Source: Gemmatimonadota bacterium (GTDB lineage Bacteria; Gemmatimonadota; Gemmatimonadetes; Palauibacterales; Palauibacteraceae). Taken from it: 15,410 nucleotides of DNA. Positions 1 to 7,071 of this stretch are shown here, one piece after another. A program made the translations under genes and the position numbers. The DNA lies in the NCBI GenBank assembly GCA_029288095.1, contig JARFPW010000166.1, forward strand, positions 1 through 15,410, given 5' to 3'. Position 1 is the stretch's first letter, and each line of letters starts with the position of its first letter. The notes under the pieces were generated by a model, which was given only the letters and a program-made list of their open reading frames with translations, ran no database searches and was not told the DNA's origin.

Positions 1-83
1 GTACCGGACGCCTTGTCGAGACCGAGGCTCGACACCTCGACCCGGGTAAGGTCTTCGCTCGGCTGTTCCTGCTCGTCGCTCAT
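1..83 (-). CDS. N-terminus of probable bifunctional nuclease (DUF151 family), cut by window edge
   Basis: Only the first 27 codons are present; the gene runs off the left edge. It starts with ATG (83-81), preceded by AAGGAG at 87-92, and lies 12 bases downstream of the ahcY stop, so it belongs to the same transcription unit. The visible peptide opens with an acidic leader (MSDEQEQPSEDLTRV) and then VEVSSLGLDKASG. That second stretch resembles the first beta-strand and turn of DUF151 'bifunctional nuclease' proteins, which typically begin with a V-x-V-x-x-L-x-x-D pattern followed by a TPVVxL strand. The catalytic part lies outside the window, so the identification rests on this short match and the function is inferred. 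Confidence 0.5.
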   Translation of the reverse strand, partial: MSDEQEQPSEDLTRVEVSSLGLDKASG

Positions 84-95
84 GGTCTCCTTCGC

Positions 96-1436
96 TCAGG
101 TCCCAAGATCCCAGGATGCCAGATAGTGCTCCTGCTCCGGAGTGAGGACATCCATCCCGATCTCCATCGCAGCCAGCTTGAGGCGTGCGATCTCACGGTC
201 GATCTCGGCCGGGACCCGATGCACCTGGTTCGTAAGCGAATCCCGCTCGGCAAGCAGAAATTCGGCCGCCAGCGCCTGGTTCGCGAACGACATGTCCATC
301 ACGGCGGCCGGGTGGCCTTCGGCGGCAGCCAGATTTATGAGGCGGCCCTGCGCCAGGATCTCGATCCGCCTTCCGTCGATGCGATACTCGTCGACCATCG
401 GCCGAACCTCCACGGGTGGACCTTCTGCCACCTCGGCCAACCGGGCGACGTCGATTTCGACGTCGAAGTGTCCGGAATTCGCAACGATCGCACCATCCTT
501 CATAGCGCGGAAATGCTCTTCCCTGACGACGCTCGTATTGCCCGTCAGTGTGAGGAACAGGTCGCCCACAGGCGCAGCCTGCTCCATCGGCATGACCGGA
601 AAGCCGTCCATCGTTGCCTCGAGGGCCACGACCGGATCGATCTCCGTGACGATGACTTTGGCCCCGGCTCCCCGCGCACGGAACGCCACGCCGCGGCCGC
701 ACCAGCCGTAGCCGGCTACGACGACGGTCGATCCCGCCAACAGGATGTTGGTCGCCCGAATCACACCGTCGAGCGTTGATTGGCCGGTGCCGTACCGGTT
801 GTCGAACAGGTGCTTGGTGAGACTGTCGTTAACCGCCATTACCGGGAACTGCAGCACGCCATCCGCAGCCATCGCGCGCAACCGGATGATCCCGGTCGTC
901 GTCTCTTCCGTGCTCCCGAGGATGCTGGACACGATGTCGCTCCGCGCATCCGCGTCCAATCCCGCGATCCACTCGCGTACCGGAGGCGCGAGGTCATCCA
1001 GCCGGTCCAGGGCGATCATGTGCAATGCGCCGACGAGGTCCGCCCCGTCGTCCATCGTAATCGTAGGACGATGCGCCAGAGCCGCCTGGATGTGCCGGTA
1101 GTACGTATCGTTGTCCTCGCCACGCACGGCGTGCACCGCGATCCCAAGTTCCTCGACCAGCCAGGCCGCCACATCGTCCTGGGTGGACAGCGGGTTCGAC
1201 GCGCACAGCAACACCTCGGCACCCCCCGCCTTCAGGGCTCGCATCAGGTTGGCCGTTTCCGTCGTGACGTGAAGGCAGGCCGACACGCGCAGGCCTTCCA
1301 GCGGGCGCTCCGCAGCGAAGCGTTCGCGGATCTGGCGCAGCACAGGCATGAACCGCTCGGCCCAATTCACCCGCCGACCACCTGATGCGGCCAGCGAAGC
1401 ATCCGCGATATGTGAAGTAGTGCTTACCGATTCCAT
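96..1436 (-). CDS. ahcY: S-adenosyl-L-homocysteine hydrolase, archaeal/Thermotoga-like form
   Basis: This cytosolic NAD-dependent enzyme splits S-adenosylhomocysteine, the by-product of methylation, into adenosine and homocysteine. Recognisable elements of the 446 aa protein are a substrate-domain HVTTET (56-61), NPLSTQDD (81-88), DDG (129-131), EETTTG (177-182), a catalytic NDSLTK with K208 and D212, the Rossmann NAD loop GYGWCGRG (242-249), SGHFD with H323, and GHP with H375. The protein ends YLASWDLGT and lacks the tail with conserved Lys/Tyr that reaches into the neighbouring subunit in bacterial and eukaryotic enzymes; this short ending is typical of archaeal and Thermotoga forms. Residues about 143-175 are longer than in relatives I can recall. 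The ATG start has GGAG about 10 bases upstream and lies 21 bases after metK, which makes the methyl donor. Use of S-inosylhomocysteine, as in methanogens, cannot be excluded. Confidence 0.95.
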   Translation of the reverse strand: MESVSTTSHIADASLAASGGRRVNWAERFMPVLRQIRERFAAERPLEGLRVSACLHVTTETANLMRALKAGGAEVLLCASNPLSTQDDVAAWLVEELGIAVHAVRGEDNDTYYRHIQAALAHRPTITMDDGADLVGALHMIALDRLDDLAPPVREWIAGLDADARSDIVSSILGSTEETTTGIIRLRAMAADGVLQFPVMAVNDSLTKHLFDNRYGTGQSTLDGVIRATNILLAGSTVVVAGYGWCGRGVAFRARGAGAKVIVTEIDPVVALEATMDGFPVMPMEQAAPVGDLFLTLTGNTSVVREEHFRAMKDGAIVANSGHFDVEIDVARLAEVAEGPPVEVRPMVDEYRIDGRRIEILAQGRLINLAAAEGHPAAVMDMSFANQALAAEFLLAERDSLTNQVHRVPAEIDREIARLKLAAMEIGMDVLTPEQEHYLASWDLGT

Positions 1437-1457
1437 ATAGTTGTTTCTCCGCTCGAT

Positions 1458-2618
1458 TCAGGCCCCGACAGCCGACTTCAGGTCGTCTACTCTGTCAACG
1501 CGCTCCCAGCTGAAGGCGCCGTCCGCCTCGGGCTCCCGCCCGAAATGGCCGTAGGCCGCCGTCCGACCGTAGATCGGCCGGCGCAGACTCAGTGCCTCGA
1601 TGATGCCCCGCGGGGTCAGGTCGAACACCTTCATCACGGCATCCTCCAGGACATCGTCCCGGTGCACTCCGGTTCCGAACGTCTCGACCATCACTGAGAC
1701 GGGTTGGGCTACCCCGATCGCGTAGGCGAGTTGGACCTGGACACGGTGGGCCAGCCCCGCGCCCACGACGTTCTTGGCCACCCAGCGAGCGGCGTAGCAT
1801 GCGCTGCGATCCACCTTAGAGGGATCTTTGCCGCTGAACGCTCCGCCGCCATGGCTGCCGAAGCCGCCGTAGGTGTCCACGATGATCTTGCGGCCCGTAA
1901 GTCCAGCGTCCCCGAGCGGCCCTCCGGTTACGAATCGGCCCGTGGGGTTGATGTGGAACTCGATGCGGTCGGGATCATGAAGGTCCGCCGGCAGGATCGG
2001 CCGAATGACGTGTGAGATCAACTTCTCGTGCAGGTCATCGATGTTGTCGTCGTGCTGCGCGGACAGGACGACGGTCGTGATGTCCGACGGGCTCCCGTCG
2101 GCGTAGCGCACCGTAACCTGCGCCTTCCCATCGGGACGGAGCCACGGAAGTTCACCGGAGTGTCTGACGTCCGCCAGCCTGCGCGTGAGCTGGTGGGCGA
2201 GAGAGATCGGAAGCGGCATGTAGCTGTCGGTCTCGTCCGTAGCGTATCCGAACATCATGCCCTGGTCGCCCGCCCCACCGCCGACCACCCCCATGCGGAT
2301 GTCGTCGGATTGGGCGTGCAAGCGCACGTCGATCCGGCAGGTATCGGCATCGAAACCGAGTTCGGGGCGATCGTAACCGATGCGCCGAATCGTGTCCCTG
2401 GCGATCCCGGAGAAGTCCAACTCGACCGGCTCGCCGGGCCATCCGATTTCGCCCGCGAGCACGCACGTGTTGCGTGCAACCAGCGTCTCGCAGGCGACGA
2501 AGCTCTCGGGCGCGACGGCCAGCACCGCGTCCAGAACGGCGTCAGAAATCTGATCCGACACCTTGTCAGGATGGCCTTCGGTTACCGACTCCGATGTAAA
2601 CAGATGGCTATGCGACAC
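1458..2618 (-). CDS. metK: S-adenosylmethionine synthetase (methionine adenosyltransferase)
   Basis: Makes S-adenosylmethionine from methionine and ATP, releasing phosphate and pyrophosphate. At 386 aa it has normal family length. It shows the N-terminal signature SESVTEGHPDK (9-19; His16 is the catalytic-site histidine), the ATP/metal loop GAGDQGMMFGY (115-125), and the glycine-rich GGGAFSGKDPSKVDRS (257-272) that binds the polyphosphate. The start is GTG (2618-2616), preceded by GGAGACGA; no other start keeps the conserved MSHSHLFTSE opening. It follows ptsI after 47 bases, the largest gap in the window, and precedes ahcY by 21 bases, pairing SAM synthesis with SAH removal. I found no SAM riboswitch in the gap, which is too short for one. 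Confidence 0.97.
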   Translation of the reverse strand: MSHSHLFTSESVTEGHPDKVSDQISDAVLDAVLAVAPESFVACETLVARNTCVLAGEIGWPGEPVELDFSGIARDTIRRIGYDRPELGFDADTCRIDVRLHAQSDDIRMGVVGGGAGDQGMMFGYATDETDSYMPLPISLAHQLTRRLADVRHSGELPWLRPDGKAQVTVRYADGSPSDITTVVLSAQHDDNIDDLHEKLISHVIRPILPADLHDPDRIEFHINPTGRFVTGGPLGDAGLTGRKIIVDTYGGFGSHGGGAFSGKDPSKVDRSACYAARWVAKNVVGAGLAHRVQVQLAYAIGVAQPVSVMVETFGTGVHRDDVLEDAVMKVFDLTPRGIIEALSLRRPIYGRTAAYGHFGREPEADGAFSWERVDRVDDLKSAVGA

Positions 2619-2665
2619 TCGTCTCCAAATCCGTGGCTCGGGGAGCGCGCCAACCTATCTGCCCC
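2619..2665 (-). other. Longest intergenic gap (ptsI-metK), no clear regulatory element
   Basis: This 47-base stretch is the largest gene-free interval. On the minus strand it holds only the metK ribosome-binding site (GGAGACGA just before GTG) and a small inverted repeat, GCTC-CCC-GAGC, around 2636-2646. That stem is too short, and lacks a following T-run, to call a terminator. A weak TTGGCG could serve as a -35 box, but I see no matching -10. If an internal promoter exists in the block, this is the roomiest place for it. Confidence 0.35.
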
Positions 2666-4426
2666 CTATTCACCCGACAACCGTTCGGCTCCGCCGGACG
2701 GCACTCCGACGCGCGCCAGCTCCTTTGCGATCGCTGCCCGGCACGCCTGTGCATCAGGCCAGTCGGACGACGATACGAGGGCGACGAGATCGGCCGCCGA
2801 CATGGCCCGCGCTACTTCGCGTTGCTCGGCGAGAGCGCCGACCGACACGCTGAACTTCGTAAATCCAAGTCCGACCAGCAGAGCCATGCCCACCGGTTCC
2901 CCTCCTAGTTCACCGCACACGCTGACTTCGAGGCCGTGCTGGGCAGTCGACTCGGCGAGGCGGCGGTACATCCTCGTGAGCGCCGGATGTGCGGCATCGA
3001 ACATGCTTGCCAACCTGGCGTTTCCCCGGTCGGCCGCCAACACGTATTGCGTCAGGTCGTTCGTACCCAGGCTTAAGAAGTCCACGAGTGGCGCCAGACG
3101 ATCGATAAGCTCCAGGGCCGCCGGTGTCTCGATCATGACGCCGAGAGGCAGCCTGGTGTCAGGCGCCTCGGCTCCGAGCGAATCGTAAATCTCATCCAGG
3201 AGCTCCCGCGTCCGGACAACCTCGTCAACGGAGGTGATGAACGGTAGCAGAATCCTCATGGATCCGTGTTTCGCTGCCCGCACCGCTGCGCGGAGCTGAT
3301 TGCGGAACAAGTCCGGAAGATCGAGACACACTCTGATCGCCCGCCAGCCGAGATAGGGGTTGTCCTCTCGCGGCATCGAGAGGAACAGTGGGAACTTGTC
3401 TCCTCCGATATCGAATGTCCGCAGCGTGACTTCGTGACCCGGCATGGACTCCAGCGCCGAGCGGTATGCCCGTAGTTGTTCCTCTTCAGTCGGTATTTCA
3501 CGGTGACCGATGACGAGGAACTCGGACCGAAACAGACCGACACCCTCGGCACCCAACCGGTGCGCTCGCGCGATCTCGTCGGGGCGGTCGACGTTAGCCT
3601 GGATTTCGAGGCGAACGCCGTCGCGCGTCAACGTCGGACCTGTAGCGTCGGCCTCGCTGGCCACCTGGCGCTCACTGACCTGGATGGATTCCCTTCGAAA
3701 CGCCTCGATCTCGTCCTTCGACGGATCCAGAACCAACCGTCCGGTGCGGCCATCTATCAGCAGCTGAACTCCGTGGGTGAGATGCTCGACCTGGGTTCCG
3801 ACACCTACGATCGCCGGTATCCCCAGCGAACGCGCAATGATCACCGCATGTCCGCCTCGAGTTCCGCCGGCCGTCACGAAACCGGCGACCTGCTCCGTAT
3901 CAAGCGTAGCGGCGAGGCTGGGCGGAAGATCGCGCGCAACCAGGATGGCCGGCGCACCCGTTCCGGTCGGCAGTTTGGGCTCCTCGATACCCAGCAGACT
4001 GGACAGAACGCGCATCCGCACGTCCTGCAGATCGGCCAACCTGTCCAGGACCATCGCATGTCCCGAATCCAGCATCCTTACCCTGTGCTCGAGCATCTGC
4101 AGCTCGAACGCACGCTCGGCCGCCAGGAAGTTCTCCGAGATATACGATCGCGTCCCTTCGACCAGGACCGGGTCGTCGATCATATAGGCCTGCGCCTCGA
4201 ACACCTTCCCCTCAAACGGTCCAAGACGCAGCCCTGCCTGCTCGCCGAGCGACGCCAACCGGGCGACCGCGGCCGCCCTGGCCGAATCGAACCGCGCGAC
4301 TTCGGCCTCGACATCTTCGGGGCCGATCGTGCGGTGCGCGACTCCGGCAATTTCCCAGTCCAGACGACACGCCATGCCGAGCGCACGACCGGGCGATGCG
4401 CCCAGGCCTTCCACTATCGGACTCAC
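2666..4426 (-). CDS. ptsI: PTS enzyme I (phosphoenolpyruvate-protein phosphotransferase)
   Basis: Takes phosphate from phosphoenolpyruvate onto a histidine and hands it to HPr, starting the sugar phosphorelay in the cytosol. The 586 aa length is typical. In order: N-terminal VEGLGASPGRALG (5-17), an HPr-binding helical region (about 30-145), a swivelling phospho-His domain with GGTRGGHAVIIARS (187-200; His193 is the acceptor), and the PEP-binding barrel with GLFRSE (297-302), TLRTFDIGGDK (334-344), FLSLGTNDLTQY (450-461) and VCGELGG with Cys504. The loop before His193 differs from the common GGRTSH. The GTG start overlaps the ptsH stop as GTGA, with GAGG upstream, so it is translationally coupled to HPr. 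All expected catalytic residues are present, so it should be active. Confidence 0.95.
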   Translation of the reverse strand: MSPIVEGLGASPGRALGMACRLDWEIAGVAHRTIGPEDVEAEVARFDSARAAAVARLASLGEQAGLRLGPFEGKVFEAQAYMIDDPVLVEGTRSYISENFLAAERAFELQMLEHRVRMLDSGHAMVLDRLADLQDVRMRVLSSLLGIEEPKLPTGTGAPAILVARDLPPSLAATLDTEQVAGFVTAGGTRGGHAVIIARSLGIPAIVGVGTQVEHLTHGVQLLIDGRTGRLVLDPSKDEIEAFRRESIQVSERQVASEADATGPTLTRDGVRLEIQANVDRPDEIARAHRLGAEGVGLFRSEFLVIGHREIPTEEEQLRAYRSALESMPGHEVTLRTFDIGGDKFPLFLSMPREDNPYLGWRAIRVCLDLPDLFRNQLRAAVRAAKHGSMRILLPFITSVDEVVRTRELLDEIYDSLGAEAPDTRLPLGVMIETPAALELIDRLAPLVDFLSLGTNDLTQYVLAADRGNARLASMFDAAHPALTRMYRRLAESTAQHGLEVSVCGELGGEPVGMALLVGLGFTKFSVSVGALAEQREVARAMSAADLVALVSSSDWPDAQACRAAIAKELARVGVPSGGAERLSGE

Positions 4427-4752
4427 GGGACCTCATCTTCCCAGATGGCCGGGTCAGCGAGCTCCTCGCCAAACCCGGTCTGCACCAGGGCCACCAGGGC
4501 CTCGACCGCTTCGAGACGATCCGGCCCGCAGGCCGACACCCTGAGCATCGCTCCACATTCCGCGGCCAACATCATGACTCCCATGATGCTCTTCCCGTTC
4601 ACCTCCATCTCCCCCTTCGCCAGGAAAATCTCCGAGGCGTAGCCACTTGCCAGCTTGACGATGTCAGCCGCAGGACGGGCATGGAGCCCCAGGAGATTCG
4701 GAATCCGCACGGTGCGGGATTCCGTCTGGCCACCGGATTCGATGCTCACCAT
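4423..4752 (-). CDS. ptsH: Phosphocarrier protein HPr
   Basis: Small cytosolic carrier that moves phosphate from enzyme I to EIIA. The 109 aa protein has the catalytic motif GLHARPAA (22-29, His24, equivalent to His15) and the regulatory site GKSIMGVMML (53-62, Ser55, equivalent to Ser46) that HPr kinase phosphorylates. Its length exceeds the usual 85-90 aa because of about nine extra N-terminal residues and an acidic C-terminal tail (EELADPAIWEDEVP). The start shown is ATG at 4752, overlapping EIID by 7 bases; the next codon, GTG at 4749, would overlap the EIID TGA as GTGA and sits better behind the AGGG, so the real protein may be one residue shorter. Keeping Ser55 with hprK in the same cluster argues for HPrK-dependent control. 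Confidence 0.93.
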   Translation of the reverse strand: MVSIESGGQTESRTVRIPNLLGLHARPAADIVKLASGYASEIFLAKGEMEVNGKSIMGVMMLAAECGAMLRVSACGPDRLEAVEALVALVQTGFGEELADPAIWEDEVP

Positions 4753-5492
4753 CCCTGGCCCGCGATCGCCAGCACAATCCAGATGACCGGTACTGCAAGG
4801 AGCAGCCCGACCGCCAGCCGTCCGAATCGATTCGGCCAGCGAAACGCTGGTATTGCCACCAGTCCGGCCACCAGCAGGAGCGTCCAGCTTCCTGTGCCTC
4901 CCGACGTGGTGAGTACTTCGCGTCCAAGAAGCACTGTCGCCGCTCCCAGCAGAAACATGGTGACCGGCCACAGACGATCGGTAAACCGCTCGAACGGAAA
5001 CTCGCGCAGTGTCTTTCCGATATCGCGGCCCTCGCGCCAGCCGCATCGAAACCCCCACACTCGAATCCACAGGTGACCCGCGTTGTACGTGACGAGAAAT
5101 GCGCCGGCACTCCACAGGGCGCCCAGTCCGAGACCAAACAGCGTGATGCCGATCAGCAGGCAGAACGGCCGCCACTCGGCCCACACCGTGCGATCGCCCA
5201 GTGTGCCGAGCGGGCCGCGCAACGCCATGCGGAATCGAGATATCTCGTCCTCGGATGCACCCTCATGCTCCAGCCGGGCCAGCGCCCCGACGGCTAGCGA
5301 TGCAAGGTACGGGTGCGTGTTGAATGAATCGAGATGCCGAAGCACGGAGGACTCGAGCCGGTCCGGGTCTCCCTCGTGGATGCGCCGCAGCAACGGTAGC
5401 AGGGCATAGGCAACGCCGGGAGCTACGAGCGTCCGGTAATTCCACGAACCCTGGACGCTGAACGTGCGCAACCAGGCTCTGATCAGATCCAT
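4746..5492 (-). CDS. PTS mannose/fructose/sorbose-family EIID component
   Basis: Membrane subunit that, with EIIC, forms the sugar channel of a mannose-family PTS. The 248 aa protein carries the family hallmarks: an N-terminal amphipathic part (WNYRTLVAPGVAYALLPLL, 17-35), RHLDSFNTHPYLASL (52-66), GPLGTLGDRTVWAEWRP (93-109), a YNAGHLWIRVWGFRCGWREG stretch (136-155), then hydrophobic segments around 110-133, 175-190, 203-215 and 226-245. It is shorter than the roughly 275-285 aa of well-studied EIIDs. ATG 5492 was chosen because it begins the recognisable domain and leaves 11 bases after the EIIC stop; upstream in-frame codons read through EIIC in another frame and look like shadow sequence. 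The Shine-Dalgarno is weak. Confidence 0.9.
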   Translation of the reverse strand: MDLIRAWLRTFSVQGSWNYRTLVAPGVAYALLPLLRRIHEGDPDRLESSVLRHLDSFNTHPYLASLAVGALARLEHEGASEDEISRFRMALRGPLGTLGDRTVWAEWRPFCLLIGITLFGLGLGALWSAGAFLVTYNAGHLWIRVWGFRCGWREGRDIGKTLREFPFERFTDRLWPVTMFLLGAATVLLGREVLTTSGGTGSWTLLLVAGLVAIPAFRWPNRFGRLAVGLLLAVPVIWIVLAIAGQGW

Positions 5493-5503
5493 CCGGCCGG
5501 GCT

Positions 5504-6208
5504 TCACGGCCGGCCCCACAGTGCTGCCAGAACGAGCAGCGCGCCCAGCAGGACCATCGCCCATGCCCGAGCGTCCGGTGCCGTTGTACGGGCTCCCGAC
5601 CCGATGGACGCTGCGAGGGCGGTAACGACGGCCGCGGACCCGACGGCTGTCCCGACGGGCCCAACCGGCAGGACTCCAACGATGCTCACGACGAGCACAG
5701 CGGGGACGAGCATGCCCCCAGTCAGCACGACACCCCGCAGGACATCGATCTCGATGGTCGTCCGATGACGTCTCTCGAGGCGTCGCGGTCTGGCGGCGAG
5801 CCATTCCGGTCGGCCGATCAACCGACCGTTCACGAGCCGTCGAGCGTAGCCCGTGTACGCGCCCATCCAGCCGATCACCCAGCCGACGAGCACCGCCGAG
5901 ACCAGAATCGCGATCGACGCGCTCCCGGAGGCGGCATACGCACAGCCGGCGATCAGGCCCGCGGGCCCCGTATCCGGGTACTTCGCCGCACCGTAAGGCG
6001 GATGTCGCATCGTAAGCAGTTCGAGCAGCGCGCCGACGAGCATTCCGCCTGCGGCATCACCGAGAATGGCGCCGCCAATGGTCGCGGATACGATGGGGCG
6101 GGAAACCATGACCTGCGGCATCGACACGCCGTCGACGGCCAGCAGGCCCCCGATTCCGGCCAGCAGTGCCCAGAGCGCGGGGGTCAGCGCGATGTCAGTC
6201 AGCGGCAC
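5504..6208 (-). CDS. PTS mannose/fructose/sorbose-family EIIC component
   Basis: Integral membrane subunit of a mannose-type sugar PTS. The 234 aa protein is strongly hydrophobic, with likely membrane segments near 10-29, 38-63, 82-115, 157-180, 185-202 and 216-231. It includes the family-like stretch GGAILGDAAGGMLVGALLEL (45-64) followed by PDTGPAG (78-84). The start is GTG at 6208, seven bases after GAGGAG, overlapping the EIIB stop by 14 bases; an upstream ATG at 6259 would add an arginine/cysteine-rich leader that reads as out-of-frame EIIB sequence. It is somewhat smaller than classical EIICs (about 250-270 aa), and the basic loop at about 121-150 probably faces the cytoplasm. The sugar cannot be deduced. 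Confidence 0.87.
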   Translation of the reverse strand: MPLTDIALTPALWALLAGIGGLLAVDGVSMPQVMVSRPIVSATIGGAILGDAAGGMLVGALLELLTMRHPPYGAAKYPDTGPAGLIAGCAYAASGSASIAILVSAVLVGWVIGWMGAYTGYARRLVNGRLIGRPEWLAARPRRLERRHRTTIEIDVLRGVVLTGGMLVPAVLVVSIVGVLPVGPVGTAVGSAAVVTALAASIGSGARTTAPDARAWAMVLLGALLVLAALWGRP

Positions 6209-6683
6209 GCAGCAGCTCCTCGAGTTCCACTTCGCGCGCCGTCGGCAAATCCCGCGCACTGACCCGGCCTCCGGCTGCCTGGATGGCCCTCAGATCGTCG
6301 GCCTCGTCCGGACGCAGGGACACATAGCGCAACGCCATCCGTCGATCCGGACCCTCGTGCAATCCACCGACGTTCACCTTGCGGCCGTCGAGGAGACCCG
6401 CCGTCGCCAGAGAGCGCATCACCGAGGTGGATCTGGTCATGACGGCGCCTCGTTCAGGGAGCTCCATCAGTTCCGGGAGACGCTCGAGTGCTTCGGCTAC
6501 CGAGAAGAAGTCCGCCGACACGCCGGGCGGAAGACCTGCAGAATATAGATCCTGCTCCCACTCACTCGTGGCCAGTGCGTCATCGACCACGACGTACCGC
6601 TCGAGGCCGAGACGCATGCCCCAACCCACTATGACCTGCCCGTGGAGAAGACGCTCGTCAATCCGAAACAGGTCGAGCGCCAT
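6195..6683 (-). CDS. PTS mannose/fructose/sorbose-family EIIB component
   Basis: Cytosolic domain that receives phosphate from EIIA on a histidine and passes it to the incoming sugar. The 162 aa protein begins MALDLFRIDERLLHGQVIVG, matching the family active-site motif RIDxRLxHGQV with His14 as phosphate acceptor, and continues with VVVDDALA (31-38), GGLHEG (106-111) and a C-terminal helix. Length is normal for a free-standing EIIB. ATG 6683 is chosen because it opens the conserved domain; it overlaps the EIIA coding sequence by 26 bases, and no good Shine-Dalgarno precedes it, so translation probably depends on ribosomes finishing EIIA. It is separate from EIIA, unlike the fused EIIAB of E. 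coli ManX. Confidence 0.93.
   Translation of the reverse strand: MALDLFRIDERLLHGQVIVGWGMRLGLERYVVVDDALATSEWEQDLYSAGLPPGVSADFFSVAEALERLPELMELPERGAVMTRSTSVMRSLATAGLLDGRKVNVGGLHEGPDRRMALRYVSLRPDEADDLRAIQAAGGRVSARDLPTAREVELEELLRAAD
6216..6221 (-). promoter_or_regulatory. Ribosome-binding site that sets the EIIC start
   Basis: GAGGAG (minus strand) lies inside the end of the EIIB gene, seven bases before GTG 6208. The good spacing is the main reason for choosing this GTG over the upstream in-frame ATG at 6259. Confidence 0.7.
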
Positions 6684-7071
6684 CGTCACACTTGTTCGGG
6701 GACACGGCCGTGATATTTGCCCGGCCCTTCTCGACGAGCCGATCGGACAGTTCGGAGATCGGCAGGTCACGATGGAACAGAAAATCGATGAGAATCGGGA
6801 GACTTACTCCGGTCACTACAGTCAATGACCCACGTGCGCGAGCCGCGGTGTTGGCGGCAAACCCGCAGCTCCCGGATGCGAGATCGACGAACACCACGGC
6901 GGGGCCCTCACCCACCGCTTCCTCCAGTTTGCGCTTCAGATCCAGCGGGCCGACTCCGCGGTTCGACAGCGCGGCGAGCGCTCCGGTCACGCCGGTGATC
7001 TCCTCCGCCGCTTCGACCAGCGCTTCGCCCAGGCGGCCATGCGTGACCACCACACCATGCAGCTCGGGCAC
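6658..7071 (-). CDS. PTS mannose/fructose/sorbose-family EIIA component
   Basis: Soluble protein that takes phosphate from HPr and donates it to EIIB. The 137 aa sequence begins MPELHGVVVTHGRLGEAL, with the family V-x-x-H-G motif and His11 as the likely phosphate acceptor; VVTGVSLPILIDFL (85-98) corresponds to the conserved TGxNLPM strand. The usual DLxGGSPxN loop is replaced by DLASGSCGFAAN (63-74), a divergence seen directly in the sequence. The GTG start (7071-7069) shares one base with the hprK TAG stop and lies downstream of a strong GAGGAGG within the last hprK codons. Position directly after hprK, as in several proteobacterial clusters, raises the possibility of a regulatory as well as a transport role. 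Confidence 0.92.
   Translation of the reverse strand: MPELHGVVVTHGRLGEALVEAAEEITGVTGALAALSNRGVGPLDLKRKLEEAVGEGPAVVFVDLASGSCGFAANTAARARGSLTVVTGVSLPILIDFLFHRDLPISELSDRLVEKGRANITAVSPNKCDDGARPVSD

Noticed and set aside
2619..2665. SAM riboswitch or terminator between ptsI and metK
   Set aside because: The gap is 47 bases, too short for known SAM riboswitch classes apart from the smallest, and the only hairpin has a four-base stem without a T-run.
2028..3188. Long open frame on the plus strand across metK and ptsI
   Set aside because: It lies opposite two unmistakable genes, its translation has no recognisable domain, and long antisense frames are expected in GC-rich coding DNA.
3476..4642. Long plus-strand open frame opposite ptsI and ptsH
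   Set aside because: Shadow of the conserved minus-strand genes; composition is basic and low in hydrophobic order, with no family resemblance.
5493..5804. Longer N-terminus for EIID
   Set aside because: This stretch is the EIIC gene read in another frame (Arg-rich), and EIID homology starts at ATG 5492.
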